From assembly GCF_008107725.1 (NCBI RefSeq), contig NZ_VIRN01000061.1:310001-374000 (forward strand): a stretch of DNA of 64,000 nucleotides. Reading direction: 5' to 3'. Shown piece after piece: positions 16,937 through 26,446 of the stretch (position 1 is the first letter of the stretch; each line of letters begins with the position of its first letter). Made by a program: the position numbers and the translations under genes. The stretch comes from Marinobacter sp. BW6. Lineage in GTDB: Bacteria; Pseudomonadota; Gammaproteobacteria; Pseudomonadales; Oleiphilaceae. Under the pieces are notes generated by a model. That model had not been told where the DNA came from, made no database searches, and saw only the letters and a list, made by a program, of their open reading frames with translations.

Positions 16937-19900
16937 ATGTCCGCCGATACCCCACAACTCGACGATTACAAACTCGAAGACCGTTACCTGAGGGAATCCG
17001 GCCGGGTTTTTCTCACCGGCACACAGGCCCTGGTCCGAATCCCGCTAATGCAGGCAGCCCTGGATCGCAAACAAGGCCTGAACACCGCCGGTCTGGTCAG
17101 TGGCTACCGGGGCTCACCCCTCGGTGCAGTTGACCAGGCGCTCTGGCAGGCCAAGGACCTGCTCGACGAGAACCGGATCGATTTTGTCCCCGCCATTAAC
17201 GAGGATCTTGCCGCGACCATTATGCTGGGTACCCAGCAGGTGGAAACCGATGAAGACCGTCAGGTAGAGGGCGTATTTGGCCTCTGGTATGGCAAGGGTC
17301 CGGGCGTGGATCGCGCCGGCGACGCCCTGAAACACGGCACCACCTATGGATCCTCCCCCCATGGCGGTGTGCTGGTGGTGGCGGGCGACGACCACGGCTG
17401 CGTGTCATCGTCCATGCCCCACCAGTCCGATGTGGCATTCATGAGCTTCTTCATGCCCACCATTAACCCGGCCAACATCGCCGAGTACCTGGAGTTCGGG
17501 CTCTGGGGTTATGCCCTGTCCCGCTACAGCGGCTGCTGGGTCGGTTTCAAGGCGATCTCGGAAACCGTGGAAAGCGCGGCCTCTGTGGATATTCCGCCAG
17601 CACCGGATTTTGTTACCCCGGACGATTTCACCGCACCGGAGGGCGGTCTCCACTACCGCTGGCCGGATCTGCCCGGACCGCAGCTGGAAACCCGGATCGA
17701 ATACAAGCTTGCGGCTGTTCAGGCCTTTGCCCGTGCCAATCGCATTGACCGGTGCCTGTTCGACAACAAGGAAGCCCGCTTCGGCATTGTCACTACCGGC
17801 AAGGGCCACCTTGACCTGCTCGAAGCCCTGGATCTTCTCGGCCTTGATGAAGACAAGGCCCGGGACATGGGGCTGGATATCTACAAGGTGGGCATGGTCT
17901 GGCCCCTGGAGCGTCGAGGCATCCTGGACTTCGTGCACGGCAAGGAAGAAGTCCTGGTGATTGAAGAAAAGCGCGGCATCATCGAGAGCCAGATCAAGGA
18001 ATACATGTCCGAGCCAGATCGCCCTGGCGAGGTACTGATCACCGGCAAACAGGATGAGCTGGGCCGACCGCTGATCCCCTATGTCGGCGAGCTCAGCCCC
18101 AAGCTGGTTGCGGGCTTCCTGGCCGCCCGTCTGGGCAGATTTTTCTCGTTGGATTTCAGCGAGCGCATGGCTGAAATCAGTGCAGTGACCACCGCCCAGG
18201 ATCCGGGCGGCGTCAAACGCATGCCCTACTTCTGCTCTGGCTGCCCCCACAACACTTCCACCAAGGTCCCGGAGGGCAGCAAGGCCCTGGCCGGCATTGG
18301 CTGCCACTTCATGGCATCCTGGATGGGCCGGAACACCGAATCCCTGATCCAGATGGGTGGCGAGGGCGTCAACTGGATCGGTAAGAGCCGATACACGGGC
18401 AATCCCCACGTATTCCAGAATCTGGGCGAAGGCACCTACTTCCATTCAGGTTCCATGGCAATTCGCCAGGCGGTAGCGGCAGGTATCAACATTACCTACA
18501 AGATCCTGTTCAACGATGCCGTGGCCATGACCGGCGGTCAGCCTGTGGACGGGCAGATCACCGTCGACAGGATTGCCCAGCAAATGGCCGCAGAAGGGGT
18601 GAATCGGGTTGTTGTGCTCAGCGATGAGCCCGAGAAATACGATGGCCATCATGACCTGTTCCCCAAGGGGGTTACCTTCCACGATCGGTCTGAGCTTGAC
18701 CAGGTGCAGCGCGAATTGCGTGACATCCCCGGCTGTACCGTGCTGATCTACGATCAGACCTGTGCCGCAGAGAAGCGCCGCCGTCGCAAGCGCAAGCAGT
18801 TCCCGGATCCGGCAAAGCGGGCTTTTATCAACCATCACGTCTGTGAAGGCTGTGGCGACTGTTCGGTACAGTCCAACTGCCTCTCGGTTGTGCCCCGCAA
18901 GACCGAGCTGGGCCGCAAGCGGAAGATCGACCAGTCCTCCTGCAACAAGGACTTCTCCTGTGTTAACGGATTCTGTCCCAGCTTCGTGACCATTGAAGGC
19001 GGTCAGTTGCGCAAATCCCGGGGCGTTGACACCGGCTCCGTACTCAGCCGCAAGCTGGCTGACATTCCAGCCCCCAGGTTGCCGGAAATGACCGGCTCCT
19101 ACGACCTGCTCGTGGGCGGTGTTGGTGGCACGGGCGTTGTTACTGTCGGTGCACTGATCACTATGGCGGCCCACCTGGAATCACGCGGTGCCTCGGTACT
19201 CGATTTCATGGGATTCGCCCAGAAAGGCGGCACGGTGCTGAGCTATGTTCGTATGGCACCGTCCCCGGACAAGCTCCACCAGGTGCGGATCAGCAACGGT
19301 CAGGCCGATGCGGTTATCGCCTGTGACCTGGTAGTGGCGTCCTCCCAGAAAGCCCTGAGCGTGCTGAGACCAAATTACACCCGCATTGTCGCCAATGAAG
19401 CGGAACTGCCCACTGCCGATTATGTGCTTTTCCGCGACGCAGATATGAAGGCCGACAAGCGCCTTGGCCTTCTGCAGAACGCCGTTGGGAAAGATCACTT
19501 TGATCAGTTGGACGCCAATGGCATTGCCGAGAAACTGATGGGTGACACAGTATTCTCCAACGTCATGATGCTCGGATTCGCCTGGCAGAAGGGCTTGCTA
19601 CCTCTCTCAGAGGCGGCGCTGATGAAGGCCATTGAGTTGAATGGCGTCGCCATCGATCGGAACAAGGAAGCCTTCGGATGGGGCCGGTTGGCTGCAGTGG
19701 ACCTGAAGGCAGTCACGGATCTGCTGGACGACAATAAGGCGCAGGTTGTTGAAATCAAGCCCGAACCAACCCTTGATGAGCTGATCAACACCCGTCACAA
19801 GCATCTGGTCAACTACCAGAATCAACGCTGGGCCGACCAATACCGTGACAGCGTTGCGGTGGTCCGGAAGGCCGAGGAGGCCCTCGGTGAAACCAATCTT

Positions 19901-20455
19901 CTGCTGACCCGCGCTGTGGCCCAGCAGCTCTACCGGTTCATGGCCTACAAGGACGAGTACGAAGTGGCCCGGCTGTTTGCTGAAACCGACTTTATGAAAG
20001 AGGTTCATGAAACCTTCGAGGGAGACTTCAAGGTTCACTTCCACCTGGCCCCGCCCCTGCTTAGCGGAGAGACCGATGGCCAGGGTCGCCCGAAAAAGCG
20101 CCGGTTCGGCCCCTGGATGTTCCGGGCCTTCCGACTGCTGGCGAAACTTCGCGGCCTGCGCGGAACCGCGATGGATCCGTTCAGCTACTCCGCAGACCGC
20201 AAGCTGGACCGCGCCTTGCTGAAGGACTACCAGAACCTGGTTGCGCGAATTGGCCGTGAACTCAATGCCAGCAACTACGAGACCTTCCTGCAGCTTGCCG
20301 AGCTGCCCGCTGATGTCCGGGGCTACGGCCCGGTCAGGGAACAGGCGGCAGAGAGCATTCGTGAAAAGCAGACTCAACTGATCAAGGCGCTGGATACCGG
20401 TCGCCCGACTTTGATCCGCACCCAACAAGCTGACGAGGAGGCCAATCATGTTTGA
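16937..20455 (+). CDS. Indolepyruvate ferredoxin oxidoreductase, fused alpha/beta form
   Basis: A 1172-residue enzyme joining the subunits that archaea encode as iorA and iorB. It would convert arylpyruvates (indolepyruvate, phenylpyruvate and their kin) plus CoA to arylacetyl-CoA, CO2 and reduced ferredoxin. Visible parts are the N-terminal pyrimidine-binding domain (GYRGSPLG, near residue 55), the TPP-binding domain in the middle (CSGCPHN near 433), a ferredoxin-like Cys cluster HVCEGCGDCSVQSNC (about 635-650) with KDFSCVNGFCPSF, and the gamma-type domain GGVGGTGVVTVGAL (near 730). It has a good GGAGG site, and its 3' end overlaps the aminotransferase by 8 bases, indicating one operon. Confidence 0.92.
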   Translation: MSADTPQLDDYKLEDRYLRESGRVFLTGTQALVRIPLMQAALDRKQGLNTAGLVSGYRGSPLGAVDQALWQAKDLLDENRIDFVPAINEDLAATIMLGTQQVETDEDRQVEGVFGLWYGKGPGVDRAGDALKHGTTYGSSPHGGVLVVAGDDHGCVSSSMPHQSDVAFMSFFMPTINPANIAEYLEFGLWGYALSRYSGCWVGFKAISETVESAASVDIPPAPDFVTPDDFTAPEGGLHYRWPDLPGPQLETRIEYKLAAVQAFARANRIDRCLFDNKEARFGIVTTGKGHLDLLEALDLLGLDEDKARDMGLDIYKVGMVWPLERRGILDFVHGKEEVLVIEEKRGIIESQIKEYMSEPDRPGEVLITGKQDELGRPLIPYVGELSPKLVAGFLAARLGRFFSLDFSERMAEISAVTTAQDPGGVKRMPYFCSGCPHNTSTKVPEGSKALAGIGCHFMASWMGRNTESLIQMGGEGVNWIGKSRYTGNPHVFQNLGEGTYFHSGSMAIRQAVAAGINITYKILFNDAVAMTGGQPVDGQITVDRIAQQMAAEGVNRVVVLSDEPEKYDGHHDLFPKGVTFHDRSELDQVQRELRDIPGCTVLIYDQTCAAEKRRRRKRKQFPDPAKRAFINHHVCEGCGDCSVQSNCLSVVPRKTELGRKRKIDQSSCNKDFSCVNGFCPSFVTIEGGQLRKSRGVDTGSVLSRKLADIPAPRLPEMTGSYDLLVGGVGGTGVVTVGALITMAAHLESRGASVLDFMGFAQKGGTVLSYVRMAPSPDKLHQVRISNGQADAVIACDLVVASSQKALSVLRPNYTRIVANEAELPTADYVLFRDADMKADKRLGLLQNAVGKDHFDQLDANGIAEKLMGDTVFSNVMMLGFAWQKGLLPLSEAALMKAIELNGVAIDRNKEAFGWGRLAAVDLKAVTDLLDDNKAQVVEIKPEPTLDELINTRHKHLVNYQNQRWADQYRDSVAVVRKAEEALGETNLLLTRAVAQQLYRFMAYKDEYEVARLFAETDFMKEVHETFEGDFKVHFHLAPPLLSGETDGQGRPKKRRFGPWMFRAFRLLAKLRGLRGTAMDPFSYSADRKLDRALLKDYQNLVARIGRELNASNYETFLQLAELPADVRGYGPVREQAAESIREKQTQLIKALDTGRPTLIRTQQADEEANHV

Positions 20456-21635
20456 AGCACTCCAGTCCCTGCCACAGGATCCGATCCTGCAGCTGATGCA
20501 GACCTTCCGTGAGGACGACCGACCGGACAAGGTGGACCTGGGCATCGGTGTCTACAAGGATGACGCCGGCAATACACCCATCATGACCGCCGTTCACGAA
20601 GCCGAGCGTCGCCTGCTTGAAGGTGAAACCACCAAGAGCTACGTGGGGCCTGCCGGTTCCGCCGGCTTCAACAGCGCCATGGCCGAGCTGATCCTGGGCA
20701 GCAACAGCCCGCTGGTCCGAGACGGCCGTGTATCGGTCATCCAGACTCCGGGCGGCTGCGGCGCCCTGCGCATGGCGGCCGAGTTTCTTCGACTGTGCAA
20801 ATCGGACACAACCGTCTGGGTGAGCACGCCCACCTGGGCCAACCACCTGCCGCTTCTTGGTGGCGCCGGCCTGACCATTCGCGAATATCCGTACCTCAAT
20901 CCACAGACGCTGCAGGTAGACTTCGGCGCCATGCTGGAAAGCCTTGAACAGGCAGCTCCGGGCGATGTGGTGCTACTTCACGGATGCTGCCACAACCCCT
21001 CGGGCGCCGACCTGAGTCTGGACCAATGGCTGGAAGTGACCAGCCTGATCCAGCGCAAGGGCCTGCTGCCGTTCGTGGACATGGCCTACCAGGGACTAGG
21101 AGAAGGCCTGGACGCGGATGCGGCCGGCCTGAGGCATCTGGCCGGCGCGGTACCGGAAATGCTGGTCGCAGCCTCGTGCTCCAAGAACTTTGGGCTCTAC
21201 CGGGAGCGCACCGGCGCCCTCGCCCTGATTTCAGGAACGGCAACCGTGAATGCGGCCGCCACCAGCCAGCTGCTGAGCGTCATCCGGTCCCATTACTCAA
21301 TGCCGCCGGCCCATGGTGCCTCAATTGTTGAGACCATCCTTGGCGATGACGACCTGCGAGCCCAGTGGCAAAAGGAGCTTGGCGGCATGTGCGAGCGCAT
21401 TATGCACCTGCGTCACGCCTTTGCAGACGCGCTCGCGCCGGTGGGCGACTTCGACTTCATCGCCCGTCAGCGAGGCATGTTCTCGTTCCTGGGGATCAGC
21501 CCGGAGCAGGTTGGACTGTTACGGAAGGAACACGGGATCTACATGCTGGGGAGCAGCCGCGTAAACGTCGCCGGCCTGAACGACCGCGTCTTGCCACAAG
21601 TGGCGTCAGCCCTGCGCGAGGTTCTCGGCAAGTAA
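20448..21635 (+). CDS. Class I aromatic/aspartate-type aminotransferase
   Basis: A 395-residue PLP enzyme of the TyrB/AspC group: VDLGIGVYKD at the N-terminus, SYVGPAGS, GCCHNPSGADLS (the Asn that contacts PLP), and SCSKNFGLYRERTG with the Schiff-base Lys and conserved Arg. The start codon overlaps the end of the indolepyruvate oxidoreductase by 8 bases, so translation is probably coupled. In this position it would turn aromatic amino acids into the arylpyruvates used by that enzyme. Substrate preference is inferred from context, since TyrB and AspC cannot be separated by eye. Confidence 0.9.
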   Translation: MFEALQSLPQDPILQLMQTFREDDRPDKVDLGIGVYKDDAGNTPIMTAVHEAERRLLEGETTKSYVGPAGSAGFNSAMAELILGSNSPLVRDGRVSVIQTPGGCGALRMAAEFLRLCKSDTTVWVSTPTWANHLPLLGGAGLTIREYPYLNPQTLQVDFGAMLESLEQAAPGDVVLLHGCCHNPSGADLSLDQWLEVTSLIQRKGLLPFVDMAYQGLGEGLDADAAGLRHLAGAVPEMLVAASCSKNFGLYRERTGALALISGTATVNAAATSQLLSVIRSHYSMPPAHGASIVETILGDDDLRAQWQKELGGMCERIMHLRHAFADALAPVGDFDFIARQRGMFSFLGISPEQVGLLRKEHGIYMLGSSRVNVAGLNDRVLPQVASALREVLGK

Positions 21636-21690
21636 TTACTTTTGAGAAAACAACCATTAATCCGACAAAAACAATTAGCCGGAGAGAAGA

Positions 21691-23073
21691 ATGAGTGAGA
21701 GTACCCAACCCCACCAGCAGGCCAACAACCTCTGGTCCTCACGGATGGCCTTTATCCTGGCTGCTGCGGGCTCCGCAGTAGGCCTCGGGAACATCTGGAA
21801 GTTTCCCTATATTACCGGAGAGAACGGCGGCGGCGCCTTCGTTCTGATCTACTTAGCCTGTATCTTCCTGATCGGTGTTCCTGTACTGATTGCCGAGACC
21901 ATGATCGGTCGCCGGGGTGGTCAGAGCCCTGTGGCCACCATGCGCACCCTGACCAAAACCGAAGGCACCGCCAGGGGATGGAGAGCCATCGGCTGGAATG
22001 GCGTTATTGCGTCCTTCCTGGTGCTGTCTTTCTACGCCGTGATTGGCGGCTGGGCGCTGGTCTATATCGGAAAAGCCGCAACCGGACTGTTTACCGGTGC
22101 GGATGCCGAGGCCATTGGTGGCCAGTTCGGCGGGCTGTTGGCCAATCCCTGGGAACTGCTGATGTGGCACTCCGTCTTCATGGCCATCGTCGTGTTCATT
22201 GTTGGCCGGGGCATTCGCTCCGGGCTTGAGAAAGCCGTAAACATGCTGATGCCACTGTTGTTCGTGCTGTTGGTTGCGATGGTGATCTATGCCATGAACA
22301 GTGGCAGCTTCGGCCGGGCCGTAAGCTTCATGTTCTCGCCGGACTTCAGCAAGCTTACCACCGCCGGTGTACTGACCGCCCTGGGGCACGCGGCCTTTAC
22401 CCTGAGCATCGGTATTGGCGTTCTGATGGCCTACGGTTCGTACCTGCCAAAAACCGTAAACATTGCGCGGACCGCCATGACCATTGCTGTCGTGGACACC
22501 AGTGTTGCCCTTCTCGCGGGGCTGGCCATCTTTCCGCTGGTATTTGCCAATGGTCTTGAGCCAGGCGCAGGCCCCGGCCTGATCTTCGTCACCCTGCCAC
22601 TGGCGTTTGGTCAGATGAGTGGTGGCGCTCTGTTCGGCACCATTTTCTTTGCCCTGCTACTGGTAGCAGCCATCACCTCGGCCATTTCCATGCTGGAACC
22701 GGTGGTGGAATGGCTGGAAGAGCACAAAGGCGTCAGCCGGGCGAAAAGCGCGCTTGGTGGTGGACTCGCGATCTGGTTTATCGGTATCGGTACTGTGCTG
22801 TCCTTCAACGTCTGGGACAGCGTGCACCCGCTTGGCTTTATCCCGTTCTTCGAGGGCAAGACGGTATTTGACCTGCTCGACTTCCTGGTCTCCAACCTTA
22901 TGATGCCCCTCGGCGGACTGGCCATTGCGCTGTTTGCCGGATGGGCAATGAAACGTGAGGGCCTACCGGCCGATATTGGCCTGCAAGGAAGCAGCTACAC
23001 GGCCTTCATGTTCATACTGCGTTATCTAACGCCTGCCGGTATCGCCGTGGTGTTCCTTTACAATCTGGTATGA
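21691..23073 (+). CDS. Sodium-dependent neurotransmitter:sodium symporter (NSS) family transporter
   Basis: A 460-residue, about 11-12-helix inner-membrane transporter. SRMAFILAAAGSAVGLGNIWKFPY is the first helix of the NSS/SNF family (as in LeuT, TnaT), with the unwound substrate- and Na+-binding part. It lies 55 bases after the aminotransferase on the same strand and ends at a strong terminator. Given the neighbours, it most likely imports an aromatic amino acid such as tryptophan, tyrosine or phenylalanine with sodium, completing an uptake-transamination-decarboxylation unit. The substrate is inferred. Confidence 0.9.
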   Translation: MSESTQPHQQANNLWSSRMAFILAAAGSAVGLGNIWKFPYITGENGGGAFVLIYLACIFLIGVPVLIAETMIGRRGGQSPVATMRTLTKTEGTARGWRAIGWNGVIASFLVLSFYAVIGGWALVYIGKAATGLFTGADAEAIGGQFGGLLANPWELLMWHSVFMAIVVFIVGRGIRSGLEKAVNMLMPLLFVLLVAMVIYAMNSGSFGRAVSFMFSPDFSKLTTAGVLTALGHAAFTLSIGIGVLMAYGSYLPKTVNIARTAMTIAVVDTSVALLAGLAIFPLVFANGLEPGAGPGLIFVTLPLAFGQMSGGALFGTIFFALLLVAAITSAISMLEPVVEWLEEHKGVSRAKSALGGGLAIWFIGIGTVLSFNVWDSVHPLGFIPFFEGKTVFDLLDFLVSNLMMPLGGLAIALFAGWAMKREGLPADIGLQGSSYTAFMFILRYLTPAGIAVVFLYNLV

Positions 23074-23097
23074 CGGCCACCAGCAGTCTCCGACCGC

Positions 23098-23129
23098 AAA
23101 AGCCCGGTGAACTTCACCGGGCTTTTTTT
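23098..23129 (+). terminator. Rho-independent terminator after the NSS transporter
   Basis: The stem AAAAGCCCGGTG pairs with CACCGGGCTTTT around a short AACTT loop, then runs into seven T (23123-23129). It lies 25 bases after the transporter stop and closes the aromatic amino acid operon. Confidence 0.92.
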
Positions 23130-23212
23130 GACATACCCAAAAGGGTACTGCCAATCTGAATGCAGAAGAACTGACCAATGTTCTGCGTCTCAAGCGGAAA
23201 AGGAGAACTCTC

Positions 23213-23632
23213 ATGTACAGCAAGATCCTAGTTCCAGTGGACCTCGCCCATACGGATAAAATGGTGAAGGCGCTCAATACCTCCATAGATATTGCCAAGC
23301 ATTACAAGGCTACCCTCTGCTACGTCAGTGTCACCAACAGCACGCCTGGAGCGGCCGCCCACAACCCTAAAGAACTCCGGGAGAAACTGGCCGTCTTCGC
23401 GGAGGAACAGGGGAAATCCCACGGCATCAGTACGGACAGCATCGTCATGGAGACCGCCGATACGGCAGTGGAACTTGAAGACAAGTTGCTTGAGGCTATT
23501 AAAACCACAGGTGCAGACCTGGTGGTGATGGCTTCTCATCCGCCGGGAATCGGCGACAAGCTCCACATTCTCCACTCCAACGGCGCCAATATCGTCAGAC
23601 ACAGTGATATTTCGGTCTTCGTTGTGCGGTAA
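23213..23632 (+). CDS. Universal stress protein, single UspA domain
   Basis: A 139-residue UspA-fold protein: SKILVPVDLA at the N-terminus, and the late segment DLVVMASHPPGIGDKLHILHSNGANIVRHSDISVFVV. The usual ATP-binding G-x2-G-x9-G-S/T motif appears altered here (HPPG...LHSNGAN), so nucleotide binding is uncertain. AAAAGGAGA precedes the ATG. It stands alone. The 6-base gap to the convergent membrane peptidase-like gene leaves no room for a terminator between them. Confidence 0.88.
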   Translation: MYSKILVPVDLAHTDKMVKALNTSIDIAKHYKATLCYVSVTNSTPGAAAHNPKELREKLAVFAEEQGKSHGISTDSIVMETADTAVELEDKLLEAIKTTGADLVVMASHPPGIGDKLHILHSNGANIVRHSDISVFVVR

Positions 23633-23638
23633 AAAAAG

Positions 23639-24607
23639 CTATCGGTCGACAGGCACTGCAACCCGTATCCGGTCGTTCCTCACCGGAAAAGCATCATCGA
23701 TAGTCAGCGCCAGAGGCTCACCTCCGAATGCCGCCTGCTCCGGCAGCCCTCGCTGGGCGTGAACGTGCAGGTGGGGCTCTGAACTGTTGCCGGAGTTGCC
23801 CATTTCTCCCAGAAAACCACCGACATCCACCCGATCGCCCGTAGAGACCGAGACGCTGCCTTTCCTAAGATGGGCTAAAATCACTAAGAACTGGCCACAA
23901 TTGATCGCCACATAATTTCCCGCCATGTGTTCCCGATCCATCACTGGAACCGGCATATCCTCCCGGCCATCGACAACTTTCGCGATCTCGCCATCGCAGG
24001 GCGCCAACACCGGGGTGCCGAACGTTGTAAAACGAGCCGGATCGGCGGGCAGCCAGCCACTCTTGTGAATACCCAGAGGAGAAATGCGGAAAATATCCAT
24101 AGCCCGACTTTGCCCCTGCCAGGGTCTGAAACGCTCAACCGCTGTATCCAGTGTTTTCAGGTGCACATTCACCATGGCGTTTGACCCGCCATGGGCCACC
24201 AGATAGGTGCCAGGTCCGAACGGCGGTGCGATGTCGACAGTTTCAACCGCCGGCAAACTCCGCCCCTGATAGGCCATATACGCCATGTACCCGCCAAGAC
24301 AGCCAAGCCCGAACCCAAGGAGGACGAGTAAGGTCTGCCCGGCTGAGATGCGCCAGAAGCCGTTACCCTTGAACCGCCCCTGCCACAGATGTAACACCAT
24401 AATGAGCGCGAAAACCCCGTAATAGATATACGGCACCCAGTAGGGGGGCATGGTCCAGAGGGCGGCCAGACCGAGACCAATGAGCACTGCTGCAACCGAA
24501 AGTGCCTGCACGCCAAGTGCAACCAATCCCCGGACTGGAAACAGTAACAGCCAAACCAGAAGGAGAACCGGTAAAACGATCTGGGTAAGCAATGTTATCA
24601 GGGACAT
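23639..24607 (-). CDS. Membrane-anchored M23 (LytM-like) peptidase-family protein
   Basis: A 322-residue protein with four N-terminal membrane helices (about 1-125), then an M23/LytM-like domain. The C-terminal metal motif HLHVHAQ and the barrel text GTPVLAPCDGEI and GDRVDVGGFLGEMGNSGNSSEPHLHVH fit M23. The first zinc motif (HxxxD) is not obvious: the equivalent QSRAMDI has Asp but no His four residues before it. It may therefore bind peptidoglycan or act differently from classical endopeptidases. Its ATG overlaps the TGA of the upstream gene by one base (TGATG), so the pair is translationally coupled. Confidence 0.8.
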   Translation of the reverse strand: MSLITLLTQIVLPVLLLVWLLLFPVRGLVALGVQALSVAAVLIGLGLAALWTMPPYWVPYIYYGVFALIMVLHLWQGRFKGNGFWRISAGQTLLVLLGFGLGCLGGYMAYMAYQGRSLPAVETVDIAPPFGPGTYLVAHGGSNAMVNVHLKTLDTAVERFRPWQGQSRAMDIFRISPLGIHKSGWLPADPARFTTFGTPVLAPCDGEIAKVVDGREDMPVPVMDREHMAGNYVAINCGQFLVILAHLRKGSVSVSTGDRVDVGGFLGEMGNSGNSSEPHLHVHAQRGLPEQAAFGGEPLALTIDDAFPVRNDRIRVAVPVDR

Positions 24608-25467
24608 CAGTCACCGCTCGCAGTCACATTGGATCGGGGAAATTCCAACTTGGTCACTTCGGCAATGAAGAAGGGAAAATAATCCTCCGTGGCAAAGAAA
24701 TTCCCGGCTTCCACACGGGTCGGCAAGACAAATCCTTCAAATTCTCGAAACTCTGACAAATATCCGCCGAAAGGCTGCAAGCGATGGACTTTTTCCGAAT
24801 TCGCATTGCTCCAGCGGTCGAAACTTACCTGCAGGGGACGACCGTCTTCGGCCACAACAACATCCACCGACTGCTCCATACCCTCGTAGCGGACACTCAC
24901 CCGGGCCGTATTTACATCGACAAGCTTCCACGCAACGCCCGGGCCTGGCAGCAGCGCGGCTGGCGTCCAGAACACCGCCTCGGCCACATACCGGCCGAAT
25001 GCCGAGCGGGTGTGGTCCCGGTCGCCACCCATCCGGGCCACCGGCAGCAATCCCATCAGCCAGAACCGCGTCCACTGCCCGGTGTCTGAGCCGGAACCCC
25101 GGAGGGCGCCGCGGCTGGCGCTCATTTTCCAGATAAAGCCTTCGGGCATGGCCAGCATCTGGGTGGCCTGCATGTCCATGTAGTCGGGCAATTCCCGATT
25201 GCCCATGCCGAATTTTCCGGTCATTGATATCCGGGCGACAGTATAAAGCGGTGTACCGGGCTGAATGGTGTATCGAAAATACCGCCGGGCGGGCTCCGGC
25301 AGGCCCTCAAGGAGAGAAAGATCGAACCGTTCCGGTGAAGCCGGCTGCAGAGCCGCCAACTCCGCCATGGCGGCTTGGTCCGCATTGTGGTCGGCCTGCC
25401 GCCAGAACCACAGAGCTAAAGTGACCGCAACCAACAGAATCAACAGGATCAGGAAAAAGATTTTCAT
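24607..25467 (-). CDS. DUF6544-like protein with N-terminal membrane anchor
   Basis: A 286-residue protein with an N-terminal hydrophobic segment (residues 1-22, MKIFFLILLILLVAVTLALWFW) and a periplasmic region that reads like a group of uncharacterised proteins (DUF6544; blocks LPEPARRYFRYTI and AEAVFWTPAALLP). I recognise no catalytic motif. It is coupled to the M23-like gene by a TGATG overlap, so the two products probably work together in the envelope. The family name is tentative. Confidence 0.65.
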   Translation of the reverse strand: MKIFFLILLILLVAVTLALWFWRQADHNADQAAMAELAALQPASPERFDLSLLEGLPEPARRYFRYTIQPGTPLYTVARISMTGKFGMGNRELPDYMDMQATQMLAMPEGFIWKMSASRGALRGSGSDTGQWTRFWLMGLLPVARMGGDRDHTRSAFGRYVAEAVFWTPAALLPGPGVAWKLVDVNTARVSVRYEGMEQSVDVVVAEDGRPLQVSFDRWSNANSEKVHRLQPFGGYLSEFREFEGFVLPTRVEAGNFFATEDYFPFFIAEVTKLEFPRSNVTASGD

Positions 25468-25573
25468 GTAAGCTATGCTCCGTAGCAGTCATTGTCCCTG
25501 CCCTGTCCGCATCCAGTCTTGTTCCAGATCAATGAACGTGGCTGGCCGACTCACTGTCCGTCTGTAAGGTTTT

Positions 25574-26428
25574 ATGAAAGTACCGAAGAGATTACAACCA
25601 CTAGTCGATGACGGCATGGTGGACGAAGTGCTCTACCAGCTTATGAGCGGCAAGGAAGCGCAGGTTTATGTGGTGCGCTGTGGCGGCCAGACACGTTGCG
25701 CCAAGGTCTTCAAGGAAGCCTCCAAGCGAAGCTTCAAGCAAGCGGTGGAATACCAGGAAGGCCGTAAGGTCCGGAACAGCCGGCGGGCCCGGGCCATGAG
25801 CAAGAAAACCAAATACGGCCAGAAAGAACAGGAAGATGCCTGGCTCAACGCCGAGGTGGATGCCCTCTACCGGCTTGCCGCCGCGGGCGTCCGGGTTCCC
25901 GAACCTCTGGGCTTTGTGGACGGTGTACTGCTGATGGAGCTGGTGGCGGACGAAGATGGCAAGGCCGCGCCCAGGCTGGATGATGTCATCCTTTCCCCGG
26001 AACAGGCCCGTGACTTCCACGGCCAGGTCATCCGTGAGGTGGTCCGGATGTTGAGCGCCGGTCTGATCCATGGGGATCTGTCAGAATTCAATGTTCTGGT
26101 CGATACCAACGGACCGGTCATCATTGATCTTCCGCAGGCAGTCAATGCGTCCGGCAATAACAATGCAGAACGCATGCTCGAACGCGACGTCGACAATATG
26201 CGCCGCTATTTTGGCCGATTCGCGCCGGAGCTGTTGAACACTGATTATGGCAAGGAGATCTGGGCACTCTACGAATCCGGCGACCTGCACCCGGACAGCA
26301 AACTCACCGGCTGTTTCCAGCACGATGATACCTCCGCCAACGTTGACGAACTGATGGAAATCATCGATGCGGCAAAAGAAGAAGAGTGGGAGCGGCAGGA
26401 ACGAATGAGGGACGACGAGGAGGACTGA
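25574..26428 (+). CDS. RIO1-type serine protein kinase
   Basis: A 284-residue RIO-family kinase. The P-loop-like region is SGKEAQVYVVRCGG (residues 26-39), the catalytic loop LIHGDLSEFNVLVD (about 162-175) has the catalytic Asp and the Asn, and the metal-binding loop is VIIDLPQAV (about 179-187). RIO kinases are best known for 40S ribosome maturation in eukaryotes and archaea; bacterial members such as those in pseudomonads are poorly characterised. The gene is not in an operon. The acidic C-terminus (EEEWERQERMRDDEED) may be a flexible tail. Confidence 0.88.
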   Translation: MKVPKRLQPLVDDGMVDEVLYQLMSGKEAQVYVVRCGGQTRCAKVFKEASKRSFKQAVEYQEGRKVRNSRRARAMSKKTKYGQKEQEDAWLNAEVDALYRLAAAGVRVPEPLGFVDGVLLMELVADEDGKAAPRLDDVILSPEQARDFHGQVIREVVRMLSAGLIHGDLSEFNVLVDTNGPVIIDLPQAVNASGNNNAERMLERDVDNMRRYFGRFAPELLNTDYGKEIWALYESGDLHPDSKLTGCFQHDDTSANVDELMEIIDAAKEEEWERQERMRDDEED

Positions 26429-26446
26429 AGGACTGGCCGGTGCTGA

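Noticed and set aside
17405..18445. Minus-strand frame of 346 codons inside the indolepyruvate oxidoreductase gene
   Set aside because: Antisense shadow of a well-conserved gene; typical of GC-rich DNA.
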